Assembly (NCBI GenBank): GCA_023392595.1
Contig: JAEVYU010000057.1
Location: 100,979-164,978, forward strand
Length of the DNA stretch: 64,000 nucleotides
Direction: 5' to 3'
Source: Bacillota bacterium
GTDB taxonomy: Bacteria; Bacillota; UBA4882; UBA8346
Part shown: one piece after another, positions 1 to 8,051 of the stretch
How positions within the stretch are numbered: the first letter of the stretch is position 1
Layout: every line of letters starts with the position of its first letter
Program-made: the position numbers and the translations under genes
The notes under the pieces: model-generated
Told to the model about the DNA's origin: nothing
Seen by the model: the letters and a program-made list of their open reading frames with translations, nothing else
The model's database searches: none

Positions 1-81
1 TGATTTGTATAGGGAACTGATGATTCATAATGCATAAAAATGTCTTTTGCCGGAGTTAAATTTAGAAGGGGTTATATTCCG

Positions 82-1278
82 ATGCCTGAAAATTGGAAAG
101 TTACAACAGTTAATGTACTTACAAAAATAGTAGTCGTTAATCTTTATATATTTGCTTTGGGGGTTTTTACTTCGAAAGCGCTTACCAGTATCAGCGGCGG
201 TCTGATTTGTTTGGGAGGGTTGGCAAAATTAGTAATTTTGAGGGAAAATCCATTTAAATTCATTAAGGACCGGTGGTTACGTTTTCCATTCTTTTTCTTT
301 ATTATGGCTTTGTTTTTATCAACATTAGATGCTCATGGTGGCAAAACTTTTTCTGAAATTTTTTCCTATGTCTTTTATATGGTTTTTTTCTATACGGCAG
401 CTTCCAACCTTTCCAATCTGAAACAGGTCAAAAACTTGTTGCTGATGGCTTTGATTTCAGCGGGCATATCAGCTTGTTATGGAGTTTATCAGCGCTATTT
501 TTTACATTTGGACAGGCCCTTTAGCTTCACACAACCCCAAGAATTTGGAGGGTGGTTGGCATCTTGCATTATCTTTTTGGTGGTATTTGGTTTTTGCGGC
601 GAATTGAAAATGAAACATCGCCTTCTGTTGCTATGCGGCGCAATGGTCTGTGGCGTTAACCTTATATTCAACCAAACCCGTGGCGCCTGGCTGGCTGTAT
701 TGGGAGGACTCCTCGCCATGTCCTGGATAAAGGCTAAAAAGCTGTTGCTAATTTTGGTAGTCATATGTCTGGTTTTAGCGCTCTTTTTACCCCAGGTTTA
801 TATCAATCGATTTAAGAGCGGTTTTGAAATGGAGCACCCTTCGAACCTGGGACGAGTCGGCATATGGACGGGTACACTATTAATGTACCGGGACCATTTT
901 ATAAATGGAGTCGGCATCGGCAGGTTTACCCAAGAACTTGAAACAAAGTATAATCAGCCGAATATTGATGTTTACTGCCATGCCCATAATAATTTCCTGC
1001 AATTTATGGCTGAAACGGGGACTATCGGATTAATCGCTTTTGTTTGGCTGATGGCGACGATTATGGTTTGGTTATATAAAAACTATGCAGGGATGGCGAA
1101 CGGGAATTGGCGGGTGCTTCTATTGGCTTCGTTTTGTTCGGTCATTGTTTTTAATATCCACGGGTTAACGGATTATAACTTTGGAATGGCTCCAACCGCC
1201 CGGCTTTTTTGGTTTATATTGGTAATCAGTATGGCAGTCGTTAATTTATCTAAACCGGGTGCTCAAGAAAACCGGTAG
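82..1278 (+). CDS. O-antigen ligase / Wzy-type polymerase family membrane protein
   Basis: Predicted integral membrane protein of 398 aa with about ten to twelve hydrophobic segments. Two hallmarks of the Wzy_C/WaaL superfamily are visible: NQTRGAWLAVLGG near the middle and HAHNNFLQFMAETG in the C-terminal third, the latter lying in the periplasmic loop where these enzymes keep their catalytic His. Family members join undecaprenyl-linked glycans to an acceptor (lipid A core or protein) or polymerise them on the outer face of the inner membrane. I prefer the ATG at 82 over the upstream ATG at 40 because AGAAGGGG lies about nine bases before it. The next gene downstream is a broken UDP-sugar dehydrogenase, so the window starts at the decayed end of a surface polysaccharide locus. 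Ligase versus polymerase cannot be separated from sequence. Confidence 0.85.
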   Translation: MPENWKVTTVNVLTKIVVVNLYIFALGVFTSKALTSISGGLICLGGLAKLVILRENPFKFIKDRWLRFPFFFFIMALFLSTLDAHGGKTFSEIFSYVFYMVFFYTAASNLSNLKQVKNLLLMALISAGISACYGVYQRYFLHLDRPFSFTQPQEFGGWLASCIIFLVVFGFCGELKMKHRLLLLCGAMVCGVNLIFNQTRGAWLAVLGGLLAMSWIKAKKLLLILVVICLVLALFLPQVYINRFKSGFEMEHPSNLGRVGIWTGTLLMYRDHFINGVGIGRFTQELETKYNQPNIDVYCHAHNNFLQFMAETGTIGLIAFVWLMATIMVWLYKNYAGMANGNWRVLLLASFCSVIVFNIHGLTDYNFGMAPTARLFWFILVISMAVVNLSKPGAQENR

Positions 1279-1362
1279 TATTTGATGATGGCCAGTGCAA
1301 CACGGAATGTAAGCAAGATGTGCGTTTTTTTGTTTCGGAAATCTTTTATGTCCAATTAACTA

Positions 1363-1465
1363 GTAGAGCGTATCGTAAATAAACGGCAATCAGAAATGGG
1401 GAAGATACGCTCTACTTAAGTAAAACGTTCACAATCAATAAGTAGTTATTTGGAGAACGTTTTAC
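1363..1465. repeat. Two adjacent perfect inverted repeats
   Basis: GTAGAGCGTATC at 1363-1374 is matched by its exact complement at 1404-1415. Immediately after it, GTAAAACGTTC at 1420-1430 is matched by its exact complement at 1455-1465. The arms are 12 and 11 bp with loops of 29 and 24 nt. Neither is followed by a T-run, so they are not ordinary terminators. They lie between the O-antigen-ligase gene and a truncated pseudogene. Confidence 0.75.
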
Positions 1466-1531
1466 TAGATAACCAGGGAAATTTCGTACATAATTTGTAT
1501 TGAAGAAAGAATAAGGCGTTTTGGGAACGAA

Positions 1532-2589
1532 TTCATCGGGGTCGGAACCCCGCCAAAGGAGAATGGCGAGGCCGACCTTTCGCAAGTTCAGGCAGTGGTT
1601 CAGGCTATCGCGAGAAATTTGAACGGTTATAAAATTGTTGTAACCAAGAGCACCGTCCCGATTGGCACCAATCGATGGATTAAGGAACAGATTGTTAAGG
1701 AGTCCGGTAAGAATTCCTTTGATGTGGTAACCAATCCGGAATTTCTTAGAGAAGGAAAGGCCATTCAGGATTTCTTCCATCCGGATCGAGTGGTTATCGG
1801 TTATGAATCGGAAAAAGCAAAGAAGTAATGAGTGATATTTACCGCAGCCTTTTTCTACTGGAGCCCACCTTTATCTTTTGCGGTTTGGAGACTGCAGAAC
1901 TTATCAAATACGCCTCTAACGCCTTTTTGGCGACTAAAATTATGTTTATTAATCAAATCGCCAATCTCTGTGAAGCAGTCGGCGCCGATGTGAATCAGGT
2001 GGCAAGCGCGATGGGAAAGGACGGACGCATCGGTTCTAAATTTTTACATCCCGGTCCCGGATATGGCGGGAAGTAGTTTCCCCAAGAACACCAAAGCCTT
2101 GGTTGAAATCGGCAATCACTATCAAGTTGAGATGTCATTGGTAAAGACGGTAATCTCATCCAATGAAGCTCAAAAAGAAAGAATGGTTCAAAAATTAGAA
2201 AAGTCTTTGGGTAATTTGGAGAAAAGGATATAGCCGTTTTGGGCTTGGCATTTAAAGCGGGAACAGATAATGTAAGAGATTCGCCGGCCATTGTGATTAT
2301 CAATTGTCTATTAAAGAAAAAGGCATTGATTAAGGTTCATGATCCCCAGGCCATGGAAAATGCTGAAAAACTCTTTGGCTCACAGATTGAATATGCCGCC
2401 AGCGAATATGAAGCGGTTAAGCAGGCTGATGCCTTGGTATTATTAACCGAATGGAATGACTATCGAAGCTTGGATTTGGATCGGGTTAAGCAAGTTATGA
2501 AGGGAAAGCATATTTTGGATACCAGAAACTTACTTGATCTATCTAAGGTCAAAGCCTTGGGTTTCATTTATGAAGGAGTCGGCCGTTAA
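1532..2589 (+). pseudogene. UDP-glucose/GDP-mannose dehydrogenase pseudogene (N-terminus missing, three frameshifts)
   Basis: Three reading frames together spell the C-terminal four-fifths of a UDP-sugar 6-dehydrogenase. The similarity starts abruptly at FIGVGTPPKENGEADLS, so the first about 80 residues with the Rossmann GxGYVG motif are absent. Shifts occur near 1828 (after ESEKAKK), near 2068 (inside GPGYGG) and near 2230 (before IAVLGLAFKAGTDNVRDSP). At the second shift, restoring the frame gives GGSSFPKNTKAL where the family has GGSCFPKDT, so the catalytic Cys would be Ser. Intact enzymes oxidise UDP-glucose or a related sugar to the uronic acid for capsule or LPS. With no N-terminus and multiple shifts this copy is dead, and sequencing error alone cannot explain it. 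Confidence 0.9.
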
Positions 2590-2623
2590 CGTAAAAGAAA
2601 ATTTATTGTTTTGATTATAATGA

Positions 2624-2650
2624 GCGGCTCCAGCTTTGGAGCCGTTTTTC
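2624..2650 (+). terminator. Rho-independent terminator
   Basis: CGGCTCCA at 2625-2632 pairs with TGGAGCCG at 2637-2644 and is followed by TTTTT. It sits just after the dehydrogenase pseudogene and was presumably its terminator. Confidence 0.85.
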
Positions 2651-2675
2651 AATTTCTATTCAACTTTATCTTAAA

Positions 2676-2880
2676 TCGAAAAAATCAATTCAAAAAATGA
2701 TCCGGACGATTGGATGATGGATAAAATCAATTGGGTGATCGAAAAAACCAATTGAAAAAATGACCCGGACGATTGGATGATGGATCAAACCAATTGGGTG
2801 ATCGAAAAAACCAATTGAAAAAATGATCCGGACGATTGGGTGATGGATAAAACCAATTGGATGACCGGAAAAAACGGCCC
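2676..2880. repeat. 63-bp tandem repeat, three copies (built from 21-bp subunits)
   Basis: GGACGATTGG recurs at 2704, 2767 and 2830, an exact 63-bp period. Each 63-mer divides into three related 21-mers carrying variants of AATTGGGTGATCGA. Because 63 is a multiple of three the minus strand stays open and would encode a 21-residue hydrophobic repeat, but it has no credible start signal and I treat it as non-coding. The rest of the gap (2881-3094) shows nothing recognisable. A second 21-bp-period array occurs at 63130-63560. Confidence 0.85.
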
Positions 2881-3094
2881 GATGATGTCGGATGGAAACC
2901 CATGATAATTGATAAAAGGAATATGACACTCTATAGTCATATTCCTTCTGGTATACTGGGACAAATTGAGGGAATCAATAATCAGGCAAGAGACAAGGGT
3001 GTTCTTTTGTAATCAAGGCCCTTTTTCACGATAGAGGCTCTTGCCGGTTAAAACATGATGCTCCTTAAAAAAATGGATGAAGAGGATGAAGTAT

Positions 3095-3448
3095 ATGAAT
3101 CGGGAACCATTACAAACCATAGATGTTGATTTTACCACTGCCACAAAGCGCGCAATGAAGGTACGTAGGCTTTACCATCAACTCGAAAAACAGAACCATC
3201 AGAGTGAATGGTCGGTCGAAGAAGACATGCTAGCTTTCACTTCCGATATCGGTGTTCTGGCCCGGCTGGTTATGGCTTCAGAGGGACGGTGGTTGCACGG
3301 AGGAGATGCCCATACCGAATTGCGAGGCAAGATTGCGGAGTGTTTATGGTGGTTACTGGTGCTGTCGGAGCGAATGGATATTGATATCACAAAAGAGTTT
3401 AAGGCATTGATGGATCAACTCGACACTGAAACTGAACTTGATGGGTAA
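3095..3448 (+). CDS. MazG-like protein (all-alpha NTP pyrophosphohydrolase fold)
   Basis: Small 117-aa helical protein. The segment ELRGKIAECLWWLLVLSERM followed by DIDITKEF resembles the second helix pair of MazG-like pyrophosphohydrolases (typically E-x-aDvLWwLl-la-x-lgiDl). These enzymes hydrolyse nucleoside triphosphates or related compounds to monophosphates with Mg2+ bound by an E-x-x-E/D set. The usual first EExxE motif is not obvious, so activity is uncertain. The start at 3095 is chosen because AGAGGA lies eight bases before it; an in-frame ATG at 3077 has no ribosome binding site. It stands alone between repeat-rich DNA and a gene remnant. Confidence 0.55.
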   Translation: MNREPLQTIDVDFTTATKRAMKVRRLYHQLEKQNHQSEWSVEEDMLAFTSDIGVLARLVMASEGRWLHGGDAHTELRGKIAECLWWLLVLSERMDIDITKEFKALMDQLDTETELDG

Positions 3449-3466
3449 TTTGATGCCGCCGGGGGA

Positions 3467-3533
3467 TTTTTGGATGAAGCATTTAACTATTTATACAAAC
3501 AGCGTGGTGCGGCGGACTGACGAACGGGTTTAT
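3467..3533 (+). repeat. Copy A of a 67-bp dispersed repeat (gene-start remnant)
   Basis: The 67 bases align without gaps to 8416-8482, with most differences being transitions. Read from the ATG inside it, this copy gives MKHLTIYTNSVVRRTDERVY. The other copy gives MKYFTAYTNSVVRRIDERIY and then soon stops. Both look like relics of the beginning of one gene family; I do not recognise the family. Confidence 0.6.
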
Positions 3534-3605
3534 CGGAAATGATTACAAAAAGGCATGCCGCTGTGACGGTATGCCTTGATCCAGATCATGGAACGCTGGT
3601 TTAGT

Positions 3606-4269
3606 TCAAACCAGTTCTTTCAGCCTTTGCAAATCTATCTGCTGGATGATGGGTAAATTGGTTTTGATCTTGTGAATATCCCAATCCCACCACTTTATCT
3701 TTAGCAACATCTGAATCGTCGGTTCATCGAACCGATATTTGATGATTCGCGCCGGGACGCCCCCCACTATACCGTATGGTGGAACATCCCGGGTGACGAC
3801 TGCCCGGGTACCGATAATCGCGCCGTCACCAATGTGCACTCCCGGCATAACAACGGCTTCATATCCAATCCATACATCATTTCCGATCACGATGTCGCCT
3901 TTATTATCCCAGGCTTTCATTGGGTTTTAACGTTTCATCCCATTCCTCAAAGAAGATGGGGAAGGGATAAGTGGAGAAGGAATTCAGGGTGTGATTGGCG
4001 CTGTTAAAAATGAATTTGGCCCCACAGGCAATCGAACAAAACTTACCGATGATCAGTTTGTCCTTATTTATGGGGTAGTGATACAGGACATTCTTTTTTT
4101 CAAATTCGGCGGGATCTTCAAAATCGTTATAGAAAGTAAAGTCTCCTACAATAATATTGGGGTTTTGGACAACATTTTTGAGATAACAAGTATTTGGGTC
4201 ATTGCTCCGAGGGTAAATGTGTCCGGGGTTTGGTTTGCCATGGATAAAATTATTTACAAAATTAGACAC
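3606..4269 (-). pseudogene. Vat-type xenobiotic O-acetyltransferase, one frameshift
   Basis: Two overlapping frames give one protein of about 218 aa, the usual length of the hexapeptide xenobiotic acetyltransferases that inactivate streptogramin A and similar drugs with acetyl-CoA. The N-terminal half contains IIVGDFTFYND, IIGKFCSIACGAKFIFN and ANHTLNSFSTYPF, where the His is the expected catalytic residue. The C-terminal half contains KGDIVIGNDVWIGYEAVVMP and GVPARIIKYRF. A single-base deletion near 3915 (after TLKPNE) separates them. The start is a GTG at 4269 with AAAGGAG upstream. With one lesion only, a sequencing error is possible and the gene could be functional. A CatA-type acetyltransferase lies about 1 kb away. 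Confidence 0.85.
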
Positions 4270-4417
4270 CGCTATAGCTCCTTTCGGCAGTTTATGTCTT
4301 TGGCATATTCAATCGAAACATGGATGAGATATTTCCGATAGTATCCCTCCTCCTAATTATAGGCGTAACCTGATGCAGAAAATATACCGGAAACAATTCA
4401 GAACCGTTTATAACCCC

Positions 4418-4460
4418 AAAAAGCTCACCGGAAGTATCGCTATTTCCGATGAGCTTTTTT
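4418..4460. terminator. Hairpin terminator, usable in both directions
   Basis: AAAAAGCTCACCGGAA pairs, with one mismatch, with TTCCGATGAGCTTTTTT around a short loop. A-runs on one side and T-runs on the other allow termination of transcripts from both strands. It overlaps the 3' end of the CD3324-type remnant. Confidence 0.75.
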
Positions 4461-4725
4461 CAAGTATTCGAATAGATAATCTTTTTAATCCGATCATAGG
4501 AAAGGAAAAATTCTGCCGCAAGCTGATCCATGGATAATCCGTCCCGAAATTTCTGACGGATCTCAGCGTTTCTGCGGTTCTGCAACATCCGGCTTCCTGA
4601 GTTTTCACCCCATTTTTTACGAATACTTTTTGGATTGGGGATATAAATCATTTCGCCATGGATATATTTCTGTACTTCCGTGAGTAAATCTTCCGGAAGG
4701 ATCCATCGGCTTTCAAGTATTTCAT
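4460..4725 (-). pseudogene. CD3324-family small helix-turn-helix protein, frameshifted near its N-terminus
   Basis: From the ATG at 4725, preceded by AAGGAGCGG, the frame reads MKYLKAD. A one-base insertion then shifts to ILPEDLLTEVQKYIHGEMIY, and the gene continues through KKWGENSGSRMLQNRRNAEI and DGLSMDQLAAEFFLSYDRIK to the stop. This is the typical layout of the about 85-aa CD3324 / Mor-activator-like family found in clostridia. The C-terminal part is a predicted HTH, so a DNA-binding role is likely. Only one lesion is seen, so the copy is either newly broken or misread. Its neighbours are degraded resistance genes. Confidence 0.75.
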
Positions 4726-5088
4726 TTTAGCTCCGCTCCTTAAAATGTTTCCCGATTTTAAGAAGGCAAAGCCTGCATTACAAACAATTTCGTTTCATGA
4801 ACATACTTTGGCGATTATTTTTTACTCCATGCAACCAACCGCCCCGGTTCATATTGCAGACTTTGCATGGAGTGTTTCGCTACAAACCTGTCTAAACTCA
4901 ATCATCTTTATATCCTCCTTTGTGAGCTTAAACTGATATTTCCCTCAATAAGAGGAACTCTTTGAGGCCATTGTAATTATTTTCTATATCCATAGACGAC
5001 TTCCTTCCCAAAATTGAGCGAAGAACTTTGAAATCACCCACTTGATTTCCTGTGTCTATTCAGCCCATCATTGGTGGCATGTTCATCA
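4726..5088. other. Intergenic region without an identifiable gene
   Basis: On the minus strand around 4920-4840 a ribosome binding site (AAGGAGG) precedes a short frame MIEFRQVCSETLHAKSAI that stops at once. The opening resembles the start of an ABC-type ATPase but is too short to assign. No other structure is seen. Confidence 0.3.
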
Positions 5089-5117
5089 TTGACAAAGATT
5101 TTGTTCTAGGATATAAC
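5089..5117 (+). promoter_or_regulatory. Sigma-A-type promoter upstream of the catA-like gene
   Basis: TTGACA at 5089-5094 and TATAAC at 5112-5117 are separated by 17 bp, a near-consensus promoter. The 127-nt leader that follows contains a small open frame (5162-5248) whose stop overlaps the downstream start codon. Confidence 0.65.
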
Positions 5118-5161
5118 AGAAAGAAATATCTAACCGAGTTCCTGATGGGGATGTTATCGCT

Positions 5162-5248
5162 ATGATTGGGTCGAAACATAAATCATTCTTTTTGGGAAAA
5201 CGGATTTGGTTCTATTTGATTTATAATGAAATAGAGGTGTCTTTATGA
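5162..5248 (+). CDS. Putative 28-aa leader peptide upstream of catA-like gene
   Basis: ATG at 5162 opens a 28-codon frame beginning MIGSKHKSFFLGKRIWFYLI. Its TGA stop overlaps the ATG of the acetyltransferase (ATGA). Translation of this frame would deliver ribosomes to the acetyltransferase start. Inducible cat genes of Gram-positive bacteria are known to use translated leaders, but the stalling motif of those leaders is not recognisable here. The ribosome binding site is weak. Confidence 0.35.
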   Translation: MIGSKHKSFFLGKRIWFYLIYNEIEVSL

Positions 5249-5874
5249 AAAACAAGTATGACATAATAGATTTAAAAAATTGGAAGCGAACCATGCATTG
5301 TCAGATATTTAGACAGGCTGTACAACCACAATATTGCGTGAGTTTCGAATTGGATATTACAACTTTTTATAAGAAAATAAAAGAGATGAATTGGCCATTT
5401 ACTTTTGCTATGATATATTCTGTAACCAGATGTGCGAATGAAATTGAGGAATTCAGATATCGGTTTGAAGATGGCAATGTCGTATTGTATGAGCAAATTA
5501 ATACATCATTTACTTATTTAGATCAAGAAACGGAACTTTTTAAAGTTGTAGCTGTCGATATGCAGGATTGTATTGAGGATTACATTCGACTTGCAGGTGA
5601 AACTGAAAAAAATCAAAAAGAATACTTCACTGGGCCCTTGAGTAACAATGTATATCAATTTTCTGCAATGCCTTGGATTTCGTTTACACATATTTCTCAT
5701 ACGGATTCGGGTAAGAAGGATAACGCAATTCCTATATTTGATTGGGGAAAATTTTTTGAACGGGAAGGGAAAATTATTTTGCCATTTTCCGTACAAGTGC
5801 ACCATTCTTTTGTAGATGGAATTCATGTGGGAAAATTTGCAGAGATATTTCAAAAGTTTTTAAATGATTTTTAA
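5245..5874 (+). CDS. Chloramphenicol acetyltransferase family protein (CatA type)
   Basis: A 209-aa protein of the classical trimeric CAT family, which transfers acetyl from acetyl-CoA to the 3-hydroxyl of chloramphenicol. The C-terminal motif VQVHHSFVDGIHVGKF carries the catalytic His in the HHxxxDG signature. The WPFTFAMIYSVTRCANEIEE region and NTSFTYLD segment are also typical. The length matches the family (about 210-220 aa). Substrate may not be chloramphenicol, since the family includes xenobiotic acetyltransferases of other specificity. It has its own promoter and leader. The gene is A+T-richer than its flanks and lies in a region with another, broken acetyltransferase, which suggests horizontal acquisition. 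Confidence 0.9.
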   Translation: MKNKYDIIDLKNWKRTMHCQIFRQAVQPQYCVSFELDITTFYKKIKEMNWPFTFAMIYSVTRCANEIEEFRYRFEDGNVVLYEQINTSFTYLDQETELFKVVAVDMQDCIEDYIRLAGETEKNQKEYFTGPLSNNVYQFSAMPWISFTHISHTDSGKKDNAIPIFDWGKFFEREGKIILPFSVQVHHSFVDGIHVGKFAEIFQKFLNDF

Positions 5875-6045
5875 TGAATACATGCTCCAACCTAAAACCG
5901 CCAACAGCCTGATTTACCAAAGTTTACACCATTTACAGCAGCGCTATATTGAATCCATGGGTATCTTTGGAGTATACCTCAACAATCTTTGATATCGAAC
6001 GCGGGAAAACCAATCTTTTGGGCATACTCCAGATCGAAGCGATCT

Positions 6046-7242
6046 TTAAATACATTCGTTGTTTCTTTCCGTGAAATAATAGGATAATGCAATCACCGGC
6101 ATGGTGATTCCGAAAAGGGATGCCAGCATCCAGCCGCCGTGGGCATATCCCCAGCCGCCTGAAGCCGATCCGATCGCCCCGCCGATAAAGAATACGGCCA
6201 TGAATACCCCATTGACGCGTCCCCGTATTTCATGGCCCAGCGCATAAATAGCCCGCTGCCCGAGAACCAGATTGCCGGAAACAGCCATATCCAGACTTAT
6301 GGCCGCGATAACAAACACTGTTAAAGCAAGGGACGAAGCATTTTTAACCAAAAGGGTCATCGCAAACGACAGGATTGCAATGATAATGGCAAGGCCGGTC
6401 AATGATTTTGTCCAACCCTTATCGGCAAGCCTCCCGGCCATGGGGGCCGCTATTGCGCCGGCGACACCGGCAAGGGCAAACAGGGCGATACCTCGCTGGG
6501 AAAGATTAAAATGTTGAGCCAGCCATAAAGGGATGGTAGTCCAAAATAAACTGAACGCCCCAAACAGGCACGCTTGATAGACTGCCCGGCGGCGTAAAAC
6601 CGTTTGGGTTTTAAAAAGGAACCCCATCGAACGGATTAAACTGCCGTAATGAACAGTGGGTGAAGGTTTTCGCCGGGGAAGAACGAATGACAATACTAGG
6701 GTTAAAACAGAAGTCATGATCGCTGAGAGAATAAACACCGCATGCCAACCCCAAAGATCCGTAATAAAACTGGCAATGGGACGCGCTAACATGATTCCGA
6801 GCAATAGCCCGCTCATTACGTTGCCAACCACTTGACCCCGCCGCTCTTCGGCCGCCAGATGGGATGCATAGGGTACTAATATTTGTGCGGTTACCGAGCC
6901 TATTCCGATAAATAGCGTCGCGATCAGAAAGATAATGGCGTTACGCGCCAGGCTTGTAACAACTAATGCGCCAATCGCCACCATTAACACGGTTGATACC
7001 AGTCGCCGGTTTTCGATAATATCACATAGCGGAACAATGAATAAAAGGCCAAGCACATAACCGATTTGGGTTAGGGTTACGATAAATCCGGCAGATGATA
7101 AGGGAAGATCTGTATCCTTACTAATGGGACCGATTAGCGGCTGGGAGTAATAGAGATTGGCAACAATGACCCCACAGGCAATAGCTAATAAAGCTGTAAT
7201 CCATTGGGGGACTTCCGTGATTTTAGGGTGGATTTTATTCAT
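6046..7242 (-). CDS. MFS transporter (drug efflux type)
   Basis: A 398-aa transporter with twelve predicted transmembrane segments. The early NLYYSQPLIGPISKDTDLPL stretch, the loop PLCDIIENRRLV between helices 2 and 3 (variant of GxxxDRxGRR) and GRLADKGW in the second half place it in the major facilitator superfamily, close to proton-coupled multidrug or sugar-efflux members. I choose the ATG at 7242, preceded by AGGCAGG. A TTG start at 7281 would add 13 residues. It is divergent from a TetR gene, and the shared intergenic region holds three copies of one operator, so the transporter is probably repressed by that TetR and induced by its ligand. The substrate cannot be read from the sequence. 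Confidence 0.88.
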   Translation of the reverse strand: MNKIHPKITEVPQWITALLAIACGVIVANLYYSQPLIGPISKDTDLPLSSAGFIVTLTQIGYVLGLLFIVPLCDIIENRRLVSTVLMVAIGALVVTSLARNAIIFLIATLFIGIGSVTAQILVPYASHLAAEERRGQVVGNVMSGLLLGIMLARPIASFITDLWGWHAVFILSAIMTSVLTLVLSFVLPRRKPSPTVHYGSLIRSMGFLFKTQTVLRRRAVYQACLFGAFSLFWTTIPLWLAQHFNLSQRGIALFALAGVAGAIAAPMAGRLADKGWTKSLTGLAIIIAILSFAMTLLVKNASSLALTVFVIAAISLDMAVSGNLVLGQRAIYALGHEIRGRVNGVFMAVFFIGGAIGSASGGWGYAHGGWMLASLFGITMPVIALSYYFTERNNECI

Positions 7243-7287
7243 GGGTTGAACCTGCCTTTGCTTTTGATTGGTTTCTTTCAAAAAACA

Positions 7288-7402
7288 ATACTGAACGTTT
7301 AGTATTTGTTTGACAAATTAATTATAAACTGAACGTTTAGTTTTGTAAAGATAAATATTATTTATCCTGGGGGAAATATTTAGTATAATGAACGTATAGT
7401 TT
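7288..7402. promoter_or_regulatory. Three TetR operators between MFS and tetR genes
   Basis: The near-palindrome ACTGAACGTTTAGT occurs at 7290-7303 (within 7288-7305) and 7328-7341 (within 7326-7343), and a variant AATGAACGTATAGT lies at 7387-7400. The third copy overlaps a TATAAT -10 box at 7384-7389 for the tetR gene, consistent with autoregulation. The first two lie upstream of the MFS start. Confidence 0.75.
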
Positions 7403-7424
7403 TATCCGATCAGGAGGTATTGCT

Positions 7425-8051
7425 TTGGAAAAGAAAAAAGGGCGACCCCGCGACCCTGCAACGGAACAAGCCATTCTTTGCGCTTCCTATGATTTGCTGT
7501 TGGAAAATGGATTTGGAGCGGTAACTGTGGAAAAAATCGCCGAACGAGCCAAAGTCAGTAAAGCGACTATTTATAAATGGTGGCCCAATAAAGCGGCGGT
7601 GGTCATGGATGCATTTCTATCCGCGGCGATGTCCAAACTCCCTGTACCCGATACAGGTTCGGTTTTTGATGACATCTTATTGCAAGCAAGCAATTTGGCT
7701 AAGTTTCTGTCTAGCCCGGAAGGTAAAGTAATCAACGAATTCATTGCCGAAGGGCAGTTTGATCCGAAATTGGCCGAAGAATACCGGTTACGGTATTTTA
7801 AGCCCCGGCGGCTCGAATCGCGGCGGATTTTAGAGCGGGGAATCCAAAGAGGTGAATTAAAGAAAGATCTTGATCTGGAATTGTGTATCGACTTACTCTA
7901 TGGACCGCTTTTTTACCGGTTATTGGTAACCGGTGAAACAGTTGATGATGCGGTCTTGAAAGTTTTGATCACATACTCATTTGAGGGTATCCTAGTCGGA
8001 GAAATAGGTTCATCCCATATTGGCTTCTCCCCAGTCGCTCATAACCGTTAA
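7425..8051 (+). CDS. TetR/AcrR family repressor
   Basis: 208 aa. The N-terminal HTH is clear: GFGAVTVEKIAERAKVSKAT followed by IYKWWPNKAAVVMDAF (residues about 28-65). The rest is the helical ligand-binding domain, containing RRLESRRILERGIQRGEL. The start is TTG at 7425, supported by AGGAGG about ten bases upstream. It is divergent from the MFS transporter and the three operators between them suggest it controls both. The last about 14 residues are encoded by DNA that on the other strand is the end of an HxlR gene relic, so the natural C-terminus of this repressor may have been replaced by read-through into that relic. Confidence 0.9.
   Translation: MEKKKGRPRDPATEQAILCASYDLLLENGFGAVTVEKIAERAKVSKATIYKWWPNKAAVVMDAFLSAAMSKLPVPDTGSVFDDILLQASNLAKFLSSPEGKVINEFIAEGQFDPKLAEEYRLRYFKPRRLESRRILERGIQRGELKKDLDLELCIDLLYGPLFYRLLVTGETVDDAVLKVLITYSFEGILVGEIGSSHIGFSPVAHNR

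Noticed and set aside
2690..2929. Minus-strand frame of 79 aa with a 21-residue repeat (HPIGFIHHPIVR type)
   Set aside because: It is a product of the 63-bp DNA repeat; there is no ribosome binding site and the composition is unlike a real protein.
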